Source of the DNA: Spongospora subterranea
Taxonomy: Eukaryota; Endomyxa; Phytomyxea; Plasmodiophorida; Plasmodiophoridae
NCBI GenBank assembly: GCA_900404475.1
Contig: OUQQ01000106.1
Span: 15,751 to 57,109, forward strand
Length of the DNA: 41,359 nt
Reading direction: 5' to 3'
Under the pieces are notes generated by a model. The model searched no databases, was not told the DNA's origin, and was given only the letters and a program-made list of their open reading frames with translations. The position numbers and the translations under genes are program-made. Below, piece by piece: positions 10,944 to 21,518 of the stretch; positions within the stretch are counted from its first letter, which is position 1, and each line of letters begins with the position of its first letter.

Positions 10944-11924
10944 TCATGAGGGTGCTTCGATTTTCGTTCTTTGATGAATGAGCCCCACTGCAAAGACAGA
11001 GATACGGGCTATGCTTCTTGAAACAGTTTTTTTAAGCCATGTGTTTGCAGAGAACAGCTTCTGAACGATTATCAAACACAGACACAGAGCTAGGGTCTTG
11101 GCGACGACCAGAACAAAGAATCGAGGAATATCGTCGCGGACTGATGAAAACATCTCTAGAAAAACAAATACCATAGACGACAGATCGAGGATCGTCTTAA
11201 TGAACAACAGCTTGATTATTGAAAACGTTTGCTGGACCTGGGTTTTCTGTTTGGAATATTTGATAAACCCAAGGATGCCCATCCAGAGCATATACGCTCC
11301 AGTTAAAAAAAACGACAATCCAGAAAACATTGATAGTAGCAAACTTAGTGAATCGTTGTCGCCAGCACCAGCTTTATAGGCAACGCGACAGGCTAATGAA
11401 ACTCTTTCTGTCGGCATCTCCATATAAGACGTGTTTGAGATCATGTAGCTGATGGCGTTTATAATAGCAGCCACATAGTATATCTGTACCAGAGTAAGGG
11501 CAATCCAGGATAAATTGGAGAATGTCTCTTACAATCAAGGCAATGTTCAATCGCGTTTGCACTTTAGGCTGTAAAACGTAGAAAACACAAGCAACACGAT
11601 TAAGAAAAAGTTGCTGGTTCGCGTTTGTATCTAGTTGAGCGTTAGTTTGAACTTGGAAATAGAAGATAACGTACAAAATATTTCAAGGGCAAGAAAGTAT
11701 GGGCAAAGCGATGTATCAATCAGTGGAATAGCTGTACAGAATATGGCACCAAAGCAGGAGACAAGGTCTAATATGGCCAACTCTTTGACGATGAGCTGTG
11801 AGTTCGTCAAAGGGCGAAACCAATGATTCCGTATAGTTATATATAAGAAGCCCATCGTCATTATCACACATCCTATGTTTGATGGCGATTGATTTGCTTG
11901 AAAATCATCAGCGAGAGATGACAT
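10944..11924 (-). CDS. 7TM receptor-like protein, copy D
   Basis: Model: 11924-11675, 11630-11533, 11483-10944 (295 residues), introns 44 and 49 nt. It starts MSSLADDFQANQSPS. The same seven segments, the DTSLCPYF and SLACRVAY cysteines and LAILDL in TM2 are present; TM3 ends FLNRVACVFYVL, followed by QPKVQTR. Only about 240 bp separates its stop from the start of copy C, so each gene's promoter must be short. The intron 1 acceptor block (CTCAACTAG) is shared exactly with copies A and C, showing that the introns were duplicated together with the exons. Confidence 0.8.
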
Positions 11925-13550
11925 TGACTTGTAGGAGCTATCGAATCGCAACTTGTGGATTGATCATGGCGGTACGTTCGCCGGTCGTCTAACGACCCAC
12001 GAACGGTACTTAATTTCCTCAAGAATCTTTCCGCGAACCATTTGGGGTCATGTACAGCACATATGGGTATACAGTCGAATACAATTCGATTGCAGCAAAA
12101 GTGTGCACAAAAATTGGGTTGCCCAACAGATCACATAATGTTTGACGATCTGGCGTAAAGTTTGCTGGAGGGTTGGGACCATCGCGTCTCGAGAGGAAGC
12201 ATTGAAGTGAGCAGTAATAGCCTGAAGAGAGACTGCAATTATCAAGGAATTCAACGGAGGTCAATCTCGAGGGTGAATATCCACCGACTGATGAGCGTCC
12301 GGCGGCCGTCTTCAAGTCTGGCGACGGGAGGTATTGGTCATGTGCTGGCGCCGATCTCTCGGAAAGAAAGAATAGACAGCTTGTTAAAATTTGAATCCAT
12401 GCCTGCGCGATGATCGAATCGCTGATTAATGGCACCTTTAGCAGAAGCGTGCCACAGTATCACCAGCACAATAGACACACCATACGCACGACATTCGAAC
12501 TTGGTGCGACAGCGTCTAAAATAAGCAGAATAAACCGATCGAGAATTTGAACGGGCCAAATCCTGATCTGTTTATTCTGCTTATTCAGTTAAGTTCGAGT
12601 GTTGAGCGCAACCTCCTTGATACATGATGAGACTACTGTACCTGTGATATCGGGTGACTCTGCGCTCATCCCTATCGTGCACTGCGGTGTATAATGAATC
12701 AGGGTTTACATGTCAGTCCACAGTCGTTTTCGAGTGCACTCCGACCTACTCCGACATCGTCACATCGATATACTGACGGCGGTGGGCAAAAGAGGCCGTG
12801 CACTCCGACGTCAAAATATAAACGTGGGTCGGTCAGGTAAAGGAGTGGAGTCCCCGGAGTGCGTGTGGACAATGCTGGAAACGTTCGCTCTTTCTCGTGC
12901 GCGATATGGAGTTTTTCCCGTGTCGACCAAATTTACTTTGATGAACTGGGCAGATGTGTTTTGATATTATCAATCCCAATTTTCAGATAACTTTCATATG
13001 TGCTGTCGGGTTCTACGTGGACCGCAAATGCCCATTTGACCCTGACCACAACTTGACCGGGTCATCCTGTAGCCGACCCCATGTAATCTGCTATAGGTCA
13101 GCGCTGCAATTCGCCTTGCATTAGGTTTCGCAAAGTTGATCCGGTCAAGGCAGATCAGAATTTGCTGCGTTGGAAAAAGTGTAACCTTCTAAGGCTTTTC
13201 CAGCCCATTCACGTTAAACACTGGATTTGATCGCTTGTAGCGACGCTGTTCTTTGTTCAACAACCGCCTGTCGCGTGACTTCTTTGGGCAAATCAGGGCA
13301 ACGTTCTCACCCGACTCTAGATGTTAATGGATGCCCTCTGATCCTCGTCATTATTGACACTCATCGCCAGCACCACAGAAACAACATCATTGGGTTTTGA
13401 GGAAATCACTGGAATTCAGAGTTTCGGTGTACCAATTTAAAATGTCTTACACGGTAGTTTCCCAACGCTCGACACTTCAACGCAGGCTGTTTGACGCTGA
13501 TCACGTTCATGATTCTACATAAGGACAAACCGGACAGGGACGTAAGTTCG
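11925..13550. other. Intergenic between 7TM copies D and E
   Basis: Just upstream of copy D (about 11940-12030) lies a block also found upstream of copies A, B and C (gattgatcatggcggtac), perhaps 5' UTR or promoter sequence. 12060-12305 is a copy of a dispersed repeat listed separately. From 12310 to 13550 I find no coding signal; the short frames look random. Confidence 0.45.
12060..12305 (+). repeat. Dispersed repeat, copy 1
   Basis: About 245 bp that matches, in reverse complement, 14848-15095, and in the same orientation (part only) 14735-14845. Diagnostic words are cgtaaagtttgctgga, catcgcgtctcgagagga, gtgagcagtaatagcc and tgatgagcgtccgg. It is probably a piece of a mobile element. I could not tie it to a named family. 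Confidence 0.7.
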
Positions 13551-14534
13551 TCAGGCTTTAATTGTTGACTGAATTTTCACTATTTGGTTTTTAGCGGGAT
13601 TTGGAAACCGGTTGGTCGTGACGACAGTGCGGAGCCATTTGGAATCGGACAGCAGCTTGTAAACGATGGTGGCGCATAGGCCCAGGGACAGAATTCTCGC
13701 CGTGATCAGGACGGCTAGCCGATAGGAGTCGTCGCGAACCGTCGAGAACATCTCGAGAAAGACGAAAATCATCGACGACATGTCGAGGGTCATCTTGATG
13801 AACAACATCTTGATCAAGGTGAACGAATTGTGCGAGTTCCCGTACTGTTTGCAGAATTTGACGAACCCGATCAGGCCCTTCCCGATCATGTATCCTTCCG
13901 ACAGCACCAACAATATTCCCGGCAGCATGGACAGCATCATCTCGGGGCCACTGCTCGCGTCCCCGCCGACGATATAGGCAACGCGACAGATTAGCGCCAC
14001 TCGTTCGGTCGGCACCTCCATGTACGAGGTGTTGGAGATCATATACCCGATGGAGGACATGAGGGTCGCAATGTAGTTTATCTGGGCCATGATTAGAACG
14101 AGACGGCGACGTTCAAGATGAACGATATACGATAAGGGCGATGTTCAAACGTTTTTGAACTTTAGGTTCTAGGACGTAGAAAACCGACGCGATGCGATTC
14201 AGGAAAATTTGCTGGTTGGAATTGGTGTCTGGTGCGCATTCGTTAGTTGACATCGGCCAAAACGAAAACCACAGAACCGACAGTAGATTTCCAGGACGAG
14301 AAAGTATGGGCAAAGCGATGTGTCGAACATCGGGATACACATCGAGATGATAGCGGTGAAACACGCGACAAGATCGATCACAGCCAGCTCCTGTACGGCC
14401 CGTTTCTGGGTTTTATCAGAGCGGAACCAGTGGTTGTTTATGGTTAGGGCGATAAACCCGAGCGTCATCACGATGAATATGATGCTCGAGGGCAGTATGT
14501 TGGCCCAGAAATCATCGACGACGGACGGCGACAT
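13551..14534 (-). CDS. 7TM receptor-like protein, copy E (divergent)
   Basis: Model: 14534-14282, 14228-14131, 14081-13551 (293 residues), introns 53 and 49 nt, same positions and phases as copies A-D. It starts MSPSVVDDFWANILPS. It keeps the key marks: ELAVIDL in TM2, DTSLCPYFLVLEIY before TM3, FLNRIASVFYVLEPK at the end of TM3, SNTSYMEVPTERVALICRVAY in the loop (split here across two elements of the pattern), and TM6 LFIKMTLDMSSMIFVFLEM. Codons are noticeably more GC-rich than in copies A-D, and the sequence is the most distant, so it looks like the oldest member or one under a different constraint. The first intron uses a weak donor (GTCGGT). Confidence 0.8.
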
Positions 14535-14734
14535 CGCGATAAGTTTTCGCTTGAGAGAAAATATGTGGATGGTGATCTGGTACAGTCAATGGAGTATCGC
14601 CAGAATGTGATCTTTGGTACCATCGTTGATGGGATGACGTGTACTGAAACGCTCTCATTCAATGATTCCAACTTAGTCAGAACGTTCATATTCTGGAAAT
14701 TATGACACCTGGCAATCGCAACACACCTAACAAA

Positions 14735-15095
14735 CAAGTTTTGTCGATCTGTCGTAAAGTTTGCTGGAGTGTCCGGGCCATCGCGTCTCGAGAGGAAGCA
14801 TTGAAGTGAGCAGTAATAGCCGGGAGAGAGACTGCAATTATCGGCCGGACGCTCATCAGTCTGTGGATATCACCCCCGAGATCGCCGACCTCCGTCAAGT
14901 TCCCCGATAATTGCAGTCTCTCTTCCGGCTATTACTTCTCACTTCAATACGTCCTCTCGAGACGCGATGGTCCGAACACTTCAGCAAACTTTACGCCAGA
15001 TCGACAAACATTGTGTCAGAACCCTGTTTTTTGTGCATACTTGTGCTGCACTCAAATTCATCTTGGGCTCCCACCGCGTGGCACGGCACGAGCTG
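14735..15095. repeat. Palindromic pair of the dispersed repeat
   Basis: Two copies of the repeat at 12060-12305 face each other. 14752-14845 (forward) pairs with about 14905-15000 (reverse), leaving a spacer of about 60 bp. The inner part (14848-14900) corresponds to the far end of copy 1, so the right copy is nearly full length and the left one is truncated. The structure could form a long hairpin. It lies directly 5' of the SANT/NAM-type gene. Confidence 0.7.
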
Positions 15096-15257
15096 GCGAC
15101 AGACTGTAATTTGCGTGATCTGGCGTGGTGTTTTGTTTGGTGGGGGGTCAGAGTGACTCCCACCCACCGCAGCGGCGATAAAATATGGAGTCGGCAGAAT
15201 TGGCGTTGCGGGCACATCTCTATTGCCGTGGATATAGGGTGACGTGGTCGTTGGCCG

Positions 15258-16229
15258 ATGGCGGTAACCAAAGGAGGTCGTGCTGCCGGCCAGGCGAACT
15301 TCAAACTGTACGAGGATGTGTCGTTGTGCCAGGCGTACGTGCTGGTATCGGACGAGGCGGCGTCGCTGGGATCCGACCAAACCGGGTGGGAATTTTGGCT
15401 GAAAGTCACCGACGAATTCGATCGTATTGTCGCTGCCGAATCCCATGGTTTTGTCGTTCCCGAGACTACTCTGTCAGGTTCTGATCGCAACGCCAGCTCG
15501 TGCAAGAACCGTTTCAACGGTACGATTCAGAAAGTGGTCAACAAGTTTGTTGCTTGTTTGACCAAGAGCATGAAGGTGTTTCGTAGCGGCTGGGGCCTGT
15601 ACGATTACAAGCTCGAGGCGAAAAAATACTTCTGCGAAGAGGAGAAGAAAGCGTTCAAGTTCGAGGTCTGCTATGACATTCTGAAGAAACTGCCGAAATT
15701 CAAGGTTCCCGTCGAAGATCTTCCTGAAAACGTTCGAACGGCGCTGAATCTTAGTGATGAACCCGGTGGTGCTGGTGAGGTCGTCTCATCTTTAACCCGG
15801 TCGGAGCGATCGGAATCCACCCGCGCTGGGCGCCCGAATATCGCCGGCCAGAGAGCGGCCAAGTTGCCGAAACTCGATCAATCGTCAGCGCAGGAGGACC
15901 TGGTCGCCCGCTTGATTCGTGTACAACGCCGCAATCTCGAGCTGAACGAGGAGAAAGGTGCACTTTTACAAGAGCTGACGCAATGTCTATTGGACAAGAA
16001 TGCGATCCAGTTTTTCAGTCGGCTTCCCCCTGGCGATAATCGTGCGACTCAGTTCAACGAGGTGATGGCCGACACGTACCTGGCGCAAGCAAAATTGAAA
16101 CTGGCGCAAATCAACCAACAGTGCATCAGATTTGCCGACGCAGATCATTCATCGCTGTACGCTACTGAAGAGCGAGGCGACGCCAACTTATTGTTGAACG
16201 TGAATTCTTCAACTGTTCAGGAGGAATAA
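15258..16229 (+). CDS. SANT/Myb-like protein with NAM-associated C-terminal region (transposon-type)
   Basis: Uninterrupted frame of 323 residues from ATG 15258. The N-terminal part has the pattern of the SANT-like/NAM-associated family: KLYEDVSLCQAYVLVSDE (about residues 17-34), a conserved FW pair (WEFWLKV), RFNGTIQKVVNKFVACL, then SGWGLYDYKLEAKKYF and an FEVCYDILKKLPKF motif near 130-147. A Ser/Arg-rich linker follows, then a helical, probably coiled-coil segment (about 215-262). Proteins of this kind are the DNA-binding partners encoded next to the transposase in PIF/Harbinger elements and are also found as host genes in plants. It is intact, with no introns and no stops, unlike the transposon debris around it. 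No nearby intact transposase is visible, so it may be an orphaned or domesticated copy. Confidence 0.65.
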   Translation: MAVTKGGRAAGQANFKLYEDVSLCQAYVLVSDEAASLGSDQTGWEFWLKVTDEFDRIVAAESHGFVVPETTLSGSDRNASSCKNRFNGTIQKVVNKFVACLTKSMKVFRSGWGLYDYKLEAKKYFCEEEKKAFKFEVCYDILKKLPKFKVPVEDLPENVRTALNLSDEPGGAGEVVSSLTRSERSESTRAGRPNIAGQRAAKLPKLDQSSAQEDLVARLIRVQRRNLELNEEKGALLQELTQCLLDKNAIQFFSRLPPGDNRATQFNEVMADTYLAQAKLKLAQINQQCIRFADADHSSLYATEERGDANLLLNVNSSTVQEE

Positions 16230-16319
16230 AATGTTTCGAACTGCGTATTTATTCTTCCCCATTGGTGTTTCCCATAAATGCTCACGTAGATCGTTGTGTA
16301 TTCGAAGGCGTCGGAACGA

Positions 16320-17000
16320 CGCTCCCTTGAACTTGAGCGTATGCAGAAATGAGGATACCCTTTGCCCTAGCCCATACATTGTGTTGTCCAGCTACTGTAG
16401 CAGACCAGTTCAGCGTTGTTCGTGCTCGCGACCTGATAGCCTTCGGGCAGTTGCGGCGGCTTTCCTGAACGACAAGCTGTTGTGAAGATATCTACATGCA
16501 CCAGCCCGAAGGCTATCAGGTCGCAAGGCAGCCACAACGTCGAACTAGTTGTTAAGTTGGCTGAGGCTATATTGGGGCTGAAGCAGGCTGGACGACCCTG
16601 GTGCCAGACGGTATCCTCATTCTGCATAGGATCAGGTTCGAGGGAGTGCAGTTGCAATCGGCGCCAATGTCCCGAGAAACACATCGTCGTGTTGGCGCAT
16701 TATATGCGAACGATATGGTTGTGGGCGGCGTCAAGAAAGGACGGGTTGCCGTCTGCCCAACGATGATTATGCCAACAACGCGGATATGCGATTGCTCACT
16801 CCGGCATTGGGGGCATTGAGGTGGATCAAGACCTTGGAAATAGGCACCACAGCACTCTCCCTGAGCGCCAACGATCCAGCAATGTTGACACGGTTCAACA
16901 CATGCAGAATTGAACAGATTCTGATGCTGTCATGGGGTAGATCCATGGGAAACATCTCCATTCCGTTTCGCAAATAAGTCCTGCCCAGACTCGGCACCGC
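16320..17000. pseudogene. Ty1/copia reverse-transcriptase debris with inverted arms
   Basis: On the plus strand, in shifting frames, one reads VAAAFLN near 16455, EDIYMHQPEGYQVAR near 16490-16530 and GLKQAGRPW near 16578-16605. These are signature words of the copia RT/Pol (AFLNG, EIYMxQPEGF, YGLKQAPRxW). Stops and frameshifts occur every few dozen codons. 16428-16448 and 16504-16524 are perfect 21-bp inverted copies, and 16341-16359 pairs with 16610-16627, so part of the same RT segment is also present on the minus strand. Confidence 0.7.
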
Positions 17001-17870
17001 AGATGTCGCCAAGGTGTGTTGGTGTCATTCAGGTCGTGGTGGCAATGCAAGGATGTTTGTCATTTCCACAGTCGGGCAGCTGTCTAAAATTTGAATATCA
17101 ACTCATGAGCCCAAACAAAACAATCTATCCGAAGGCCAGTGTTCCTTTCATCTGTGCCATTTCGGGCCATTTATGGCCCACTCGATCCAGCATCAGAGGG
17201 CAACACAAAATAGGATAGACAGGGGCTTAATGGATGATCGATGCTGGAAGTGCTATCGGAGCGACATTAGGGAACAAAACGAAAAGAATCTAACGTGTTT
17301 CACGAAGACCCGCTCTAAGATGAACAATTGCAATGGTCATAGATGGGACATTTGTGGAAACGGTCAACATCTGCCACACAATTACAATCAGACTGACAAA
17401 AAGAAAGCACATGCTTCAACAAAGTGGATTAGTTGGAAGATTAGAAAGTAAACAAATACAATTTGCATCTCAAGGAACATGACCAAAACGTCGGTCGAAC
17501 AAAAAACCAGCGGAATAATAAACGAGGCAATAGAGATATATCAAGAATATCACATATTGGTTCAGTGTCATGTATGGTCAAAGGGATCGGGTGAATTTGT
17601 CATAACCCGTATAATCACCGATCGAATGGTCTGGAACCCGCTTCGGCTGGATTGCCAGTATTGTTGTCTGAGGATAGGTCTAATGGGCCAGGTGATCAAT
17701 AGTTCCTGATCGGGTCAATGATCCATGGTATCGCCACTTGTGACATCCCCTCAACTGAACTGATTTAGTCACGAAACACGTGTATGGTGTTGGGCTGGAA
17801 ATTTGACAAAAACGGCCTGAAATCTTACTACCGTAGAGAGCAGCAAATGCAGTAAACGCCACTGGTTTTA
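17001..17870. other. Intergenic, nothing firm
   Basis: Frames of 70-90 codons occur on the plus strand (17003-17709), including one with a CWKC and a CNGH..C pattern near 17240-17350 that only loosely recalls a gag zinc knuckle. None is convincing. Probably decayed retroelement sequence. Confidence 0.3.
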
Positions 17871-18947
17871 TTAAGTCAACTTGTGAATAGCTAAACGGAG
17901 ATGACTGGCATCTCTGTTATCGTTATCTGCCAACTCCAGTTCTGCCAACTTCAGTTTTGCCAGCTCCAGCGCTGCCTGGCCATGACATTTGATGGTGCGG
18001 CTGGCACCCATTTTCAAAAAAAGCGCTATACACCAGTCACTGCAGATTAGCACAAAGGGGTTGAACAGGCGAAGATTTGACAGACAGATTTTCTGAAACT
18101 GCCACATGGAGAGCAGTTTTTTCCTGATCGTTTTGGACGTTGATTATTTTTGGACACTCCGGACCGGATTTTTCTGAGACTTTCTGGTGAGAAAAACAAC
18201 ATGTGATAAAAGTTGACTTGGAATGACGAGTCAATGATCCGGGCGATTCTCCATATTGTTGCTCAATTCATAACCTCCCGCCTCGATTATATTGATTATG
18301 ACGTCTGACAATCTGGAGATTATTCAGATTAGTGACACAAACAGATTATTGCAGATATACAGCGTCTGTGTTATTGCCAGGTGTAATGCTGTATTTCCAT
18401 CTGTGTCAGCAACAACGGGATCGGCGCCACGAAGCAATAGATACTTGATCATCTCCACACTAGTGAATCAGTTTAATGGAGGGGCTCATCATGATCTCAT
18501 TGTCAACCAACAATTTAGCTTTACAGCCATATGGAGAAGAGTGTTCCCATCGTACAAATGGTTGATATCAATATTAATATCCTTGAACGTTAAAAACAGG
18601 ATTTCTTTCATCCTGTGAGTACTTGAATGAATGATTGAGCAATTTAAACGACTTCATATTCAACTTTTGATGTGACATGAGAACGGTCAACGGAGAGACA
18701 TCATCATTATCGGATATAGTGGGGTCGGCACCATTCTTAAGAAGAATATGGGCGATATCATACCTAGAAACAATATCACCGAAAAATGAGGGGGAAAATA
18801 AAATCCAGACAGTAAATTAACCTTGAACAAGAATATGCTAACAAAAAAGCAGTTTTCCCAGAGTTGTTCATTAGATTTACGAAACAAAGAAAATCGATTG
18901 TGATCGCCCTCGCAGCGTTAATCAGATGAGTCACGAGCTCCCCAGAT
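17871..18947 (-). CDS. Ankyrin-repeat protein, 5' end not resolved
   Basis: Seven exons are proposed: 18947-18822, 18763-18653, 18612-18508, 18459-18361, 18312-18275, 18173-18086 and 18039-17871, with introns of 58, 40, 48, 48, 101 and 46 nt. Each join restores an ankyrin motif: for example DGNTLLHMAVKLNC joins to VEMIKYLLLRGADP; DGNTALHLAITQT joins to LLSDVIINIIEAG; EKTALHVAVSENL joins to DWCIALFLKMGASRT. At least five repeats are visible, followed by a short Lys/Glu/Leu-rich helix (ELAKLKLAELELAD) and a C-terminal tail. Ankyrin repeats bind partner proteins; the partner is unknown. The second junction (18653/18612) is the least certain. The upstream frame closes at a stop before 18947, so a further 5' exon must exist or the gene is truncated. 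Confidence 0.65.
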
Positions 18948-18961
18948 CTGTGAGATTTCAA

Positions 18962-19147
18962 TCATTTCATTCGATTTGAAGACACATGATAGCAGAAGGG
19001 TTTGCGACTGATGACCATTGAAATCTGGTTTATGAACCCTCGCAGGGCGCATCGGGAACCGTCAAACGGATCCGGAAGGCGAACCTTAGGTTCTGGCTGA
19101 GGAGGCTGCTGATCAATTTGCTGTCCCCGCCGCTTGTTGGAACTCAT
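18962..19147 (-). pseudogene. Ty3/gypsy gag-like fragment
   Basis: 61-codon frame from a real ATG. The segment PKVRLPDPFDGSRCALRGFI matches the start of the retrotransposon gag core (typically LPxPFDGxRxKLRxFxxQ), followed by NQISMVISRKP. It is much shorter than a gag ORF and no pol follows downstream. It lies immediately 5' of the ankyrin exons on the same strand, but I see no splice join between the two. Confidence 0.5.
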
Positions 19148-21518
19148 TATCTGAATGTTGACTCAGTGAACTTGTCACATTTATCCGTCAACTGAACGAA
19201 ATCACGAACGGTGAATTGTCGGTTGTATCGTCCCATAATTCCGAAACTGTGTTCGCAATGTTCCTCTGAGCAATATCGTGGAACAGTTATTTACCACTAA
19301 CTTTGGCAAATACGAACATTTGACCCGATGGCGTGATGAGTCAAATTACGCAAAGTGTATTTGTGAGGATTGTTTGAGGTAAAACCAGAGTAGTCCTGAC
19401 CCAGGACATTGAGATGAGTTGCCGTCGATCAATACAGTCGACATTGCTCGCATACCAGCAAGACGCGATTGAAAAGAGAGTAATCGCTAGTGATATTCAT
19501 CAGCACCATCAAACACCAATATCTGCAACAAAATATACATCAGCCCTTGATCTTTACAGACCCAGAGGCTGATACTTTTCGCATGGTTTCACTGGAACAT
19601 ACAGATGGAGTACCAAGATGTCTGATGAAACATCGTTAATTTCGACAACTCCTTGCCAGACAGCAATATATGTGGAATAATTAACACCGGGCCGATGCAT
19701 TTCAAGACACTCCCGACGAGATATGCACCTCGGAGAGATGTGTGGGCGGAGGATGATTAGCATCGATAGTTGAGTCAAATGAGATTTTACCATCAAGAAA
19801 TCAACCAGATCAAGAGCATTGATTCCAGGAGCATGACAATCAAGGTTTGCACGTACCAGAATATATCGCATCCAACTTGACTCATAGGCCACATCGTCGG
19901 TTCACCTCGGGTCATTCAAATGGTGTACTGACGATTACATGGCTAAAACCGACTGATTTCTCGTGACATATCTATGGCCTCGCAGCAAATACACTCATCG
20001 GCGACATCGTAACTGGCGCCCCTTGCACTGTCACTGCTCATATCAGAGTTAGATTTATCGTCATCGTGCTCACCAGGATTGAGGAGAGTTGACCTTGATC
20101 TCAGTAGCGAAATCGGGCGATGTTTTGATGGCCTCATTAAACTCCTTCACATTGGTGGTTGGAATTAATTGTCCAGGGCTGACCCTGCCAACAGCTACTC
20201 CATGTCCATTCCACACCTGGAACGAAGGTGGTACCTTGGTTGCATATAGAGAAAGTGAAACTGCGATCATATCAGCTCGCTTGTCGGATATCCAGCAAGT
20301 CCAGGTTCTGGTGGCGAATACCGCGATGCGCTCTGCGACTGTTGATGGATACCAATCGATTATTGGGGAGCCTAACGAGTTAATTACAATATTGGTCGCA
20401 ATACACTGTTTTAGATGATGTGAACTGACTTTTGAATGACGCTGAAATACGCTGCAGATGACGAAACGATGGCGCTGGCAAACTTGCAGCCACGAATCGA
20501 TACGCAGATCAAGCGTTTAAAGTGTCATATAGAAATCGATAAGGAGGAATTCCAGCGGTCCACCACAAGCGTGCGGTAGCATGCAGCTCAACAAGCTGAT
20601 TCTGATGTCACGATCATGTCGTATAGAACTTTGAAATGTTATCAGAAATCATCGTCACAAGAGATACGGGTGTCAACATCATTCTTTGCAAGCTGAGATG
20701 AGTTTGGTTCCCGCTTGTCCCGTGTTCGAGAACGGCTTTCGCATTCTTGCAAAGAATCTTTCGTGCTTCGTTATTATCCACCCGAATCTGCTGATGGGAC
20801 CTCAACGAACCTAATACTCGCATCTATGGGTTGCCCTTTATGGCTGAGCGCGCTAAGAGCCGTTGGAACATTCCTCATTCGAAAACATTTTTCCCGTGGA
20901 ATCATCCAATCGTCAGCGTATTGTCTCTTCCGTAAATGTAATCATATTGAATGGCGAGTAAGATATCATCTGTAGGCGCCTTGAATGGCACAGCAATTTT
21001 GTAAGGCCTAAATGGCTTCCCTAATGAATGGGGACTTCACTTCCCCGTCTCCGCTGCTGATTCATCACATTCTCCTTAGCAGCAAAGCAGGTACGATGCG
21101 GCAGAAGCTGAATTGTTGCTTTGATCAACAATCGGCAGGTTTAATACGGTAGACAAAAGTGCAGAGTTTCCCAATTCCGCCTGGTCGCTCTTCTCATCGA
21201 ACGACTGCGATTAGCGGCGATAGATCTCTGGCAGGTCGCAATCGGGGGCAGAAATGACGACTGAATTACCACCAACTTTGGACTGATCGGTTTTGTAAAC
21301 AGGTATTACAGGGGTGATAGTGCCAATGGGAATTAAGAAACTGTGCCGAGGACCGTGCACAGGATCCCTAGAAATGTCAGGTGCTCATTTCCATTTTATC
21401 TATTCTTTCAAAACGGTCATCATATCGAAAACGTGTTCCAAAGGTCACAACTTTGTGGGCCCGTATTGCCGTCGATCGATGACCAAATTTGAGATATACA
21501 CAATGTTTCGTAGATTCC
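19148..21518. other. Intergenic, scattered coding-like fragments
   Basis: Minus strand 19892-19554 reads a 110-codon frame without ATG (contains ILVRANLDCHAPGINALD) that faintly resembles a gypsy protease region. Minus strand 20985-20900 has a coding-like run (KAPTDDILLAIQYDYIYGRD) ending in a stop. Minus strand 20823-20614 is a 69-codon ATG frame with no domain. I take these as decayed mobile-element or gene remnants and cannot name them. The rest shows nothing. Confidence 0.3.

Noticed and set aside
5679..11379. Recurring plus-strand frames of about 93-122 codons inside each 7TM gene
   Set aside because: They are antisense shadows of the conserved TM5-TM7 region; their similarity to each other follows from the sense genes.
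14981..15517. 178-codon minus-strand frame over the SANT-type gene start
   Set aside because: It overlaps the palindromic repeat and the start of a better supported gene on the other strand.
20089..20418. 109-codon plus-strand frame
   Set aside because: Starts with TTG, has no signal peptide, TM or domain, and the opposite strand is equally open.
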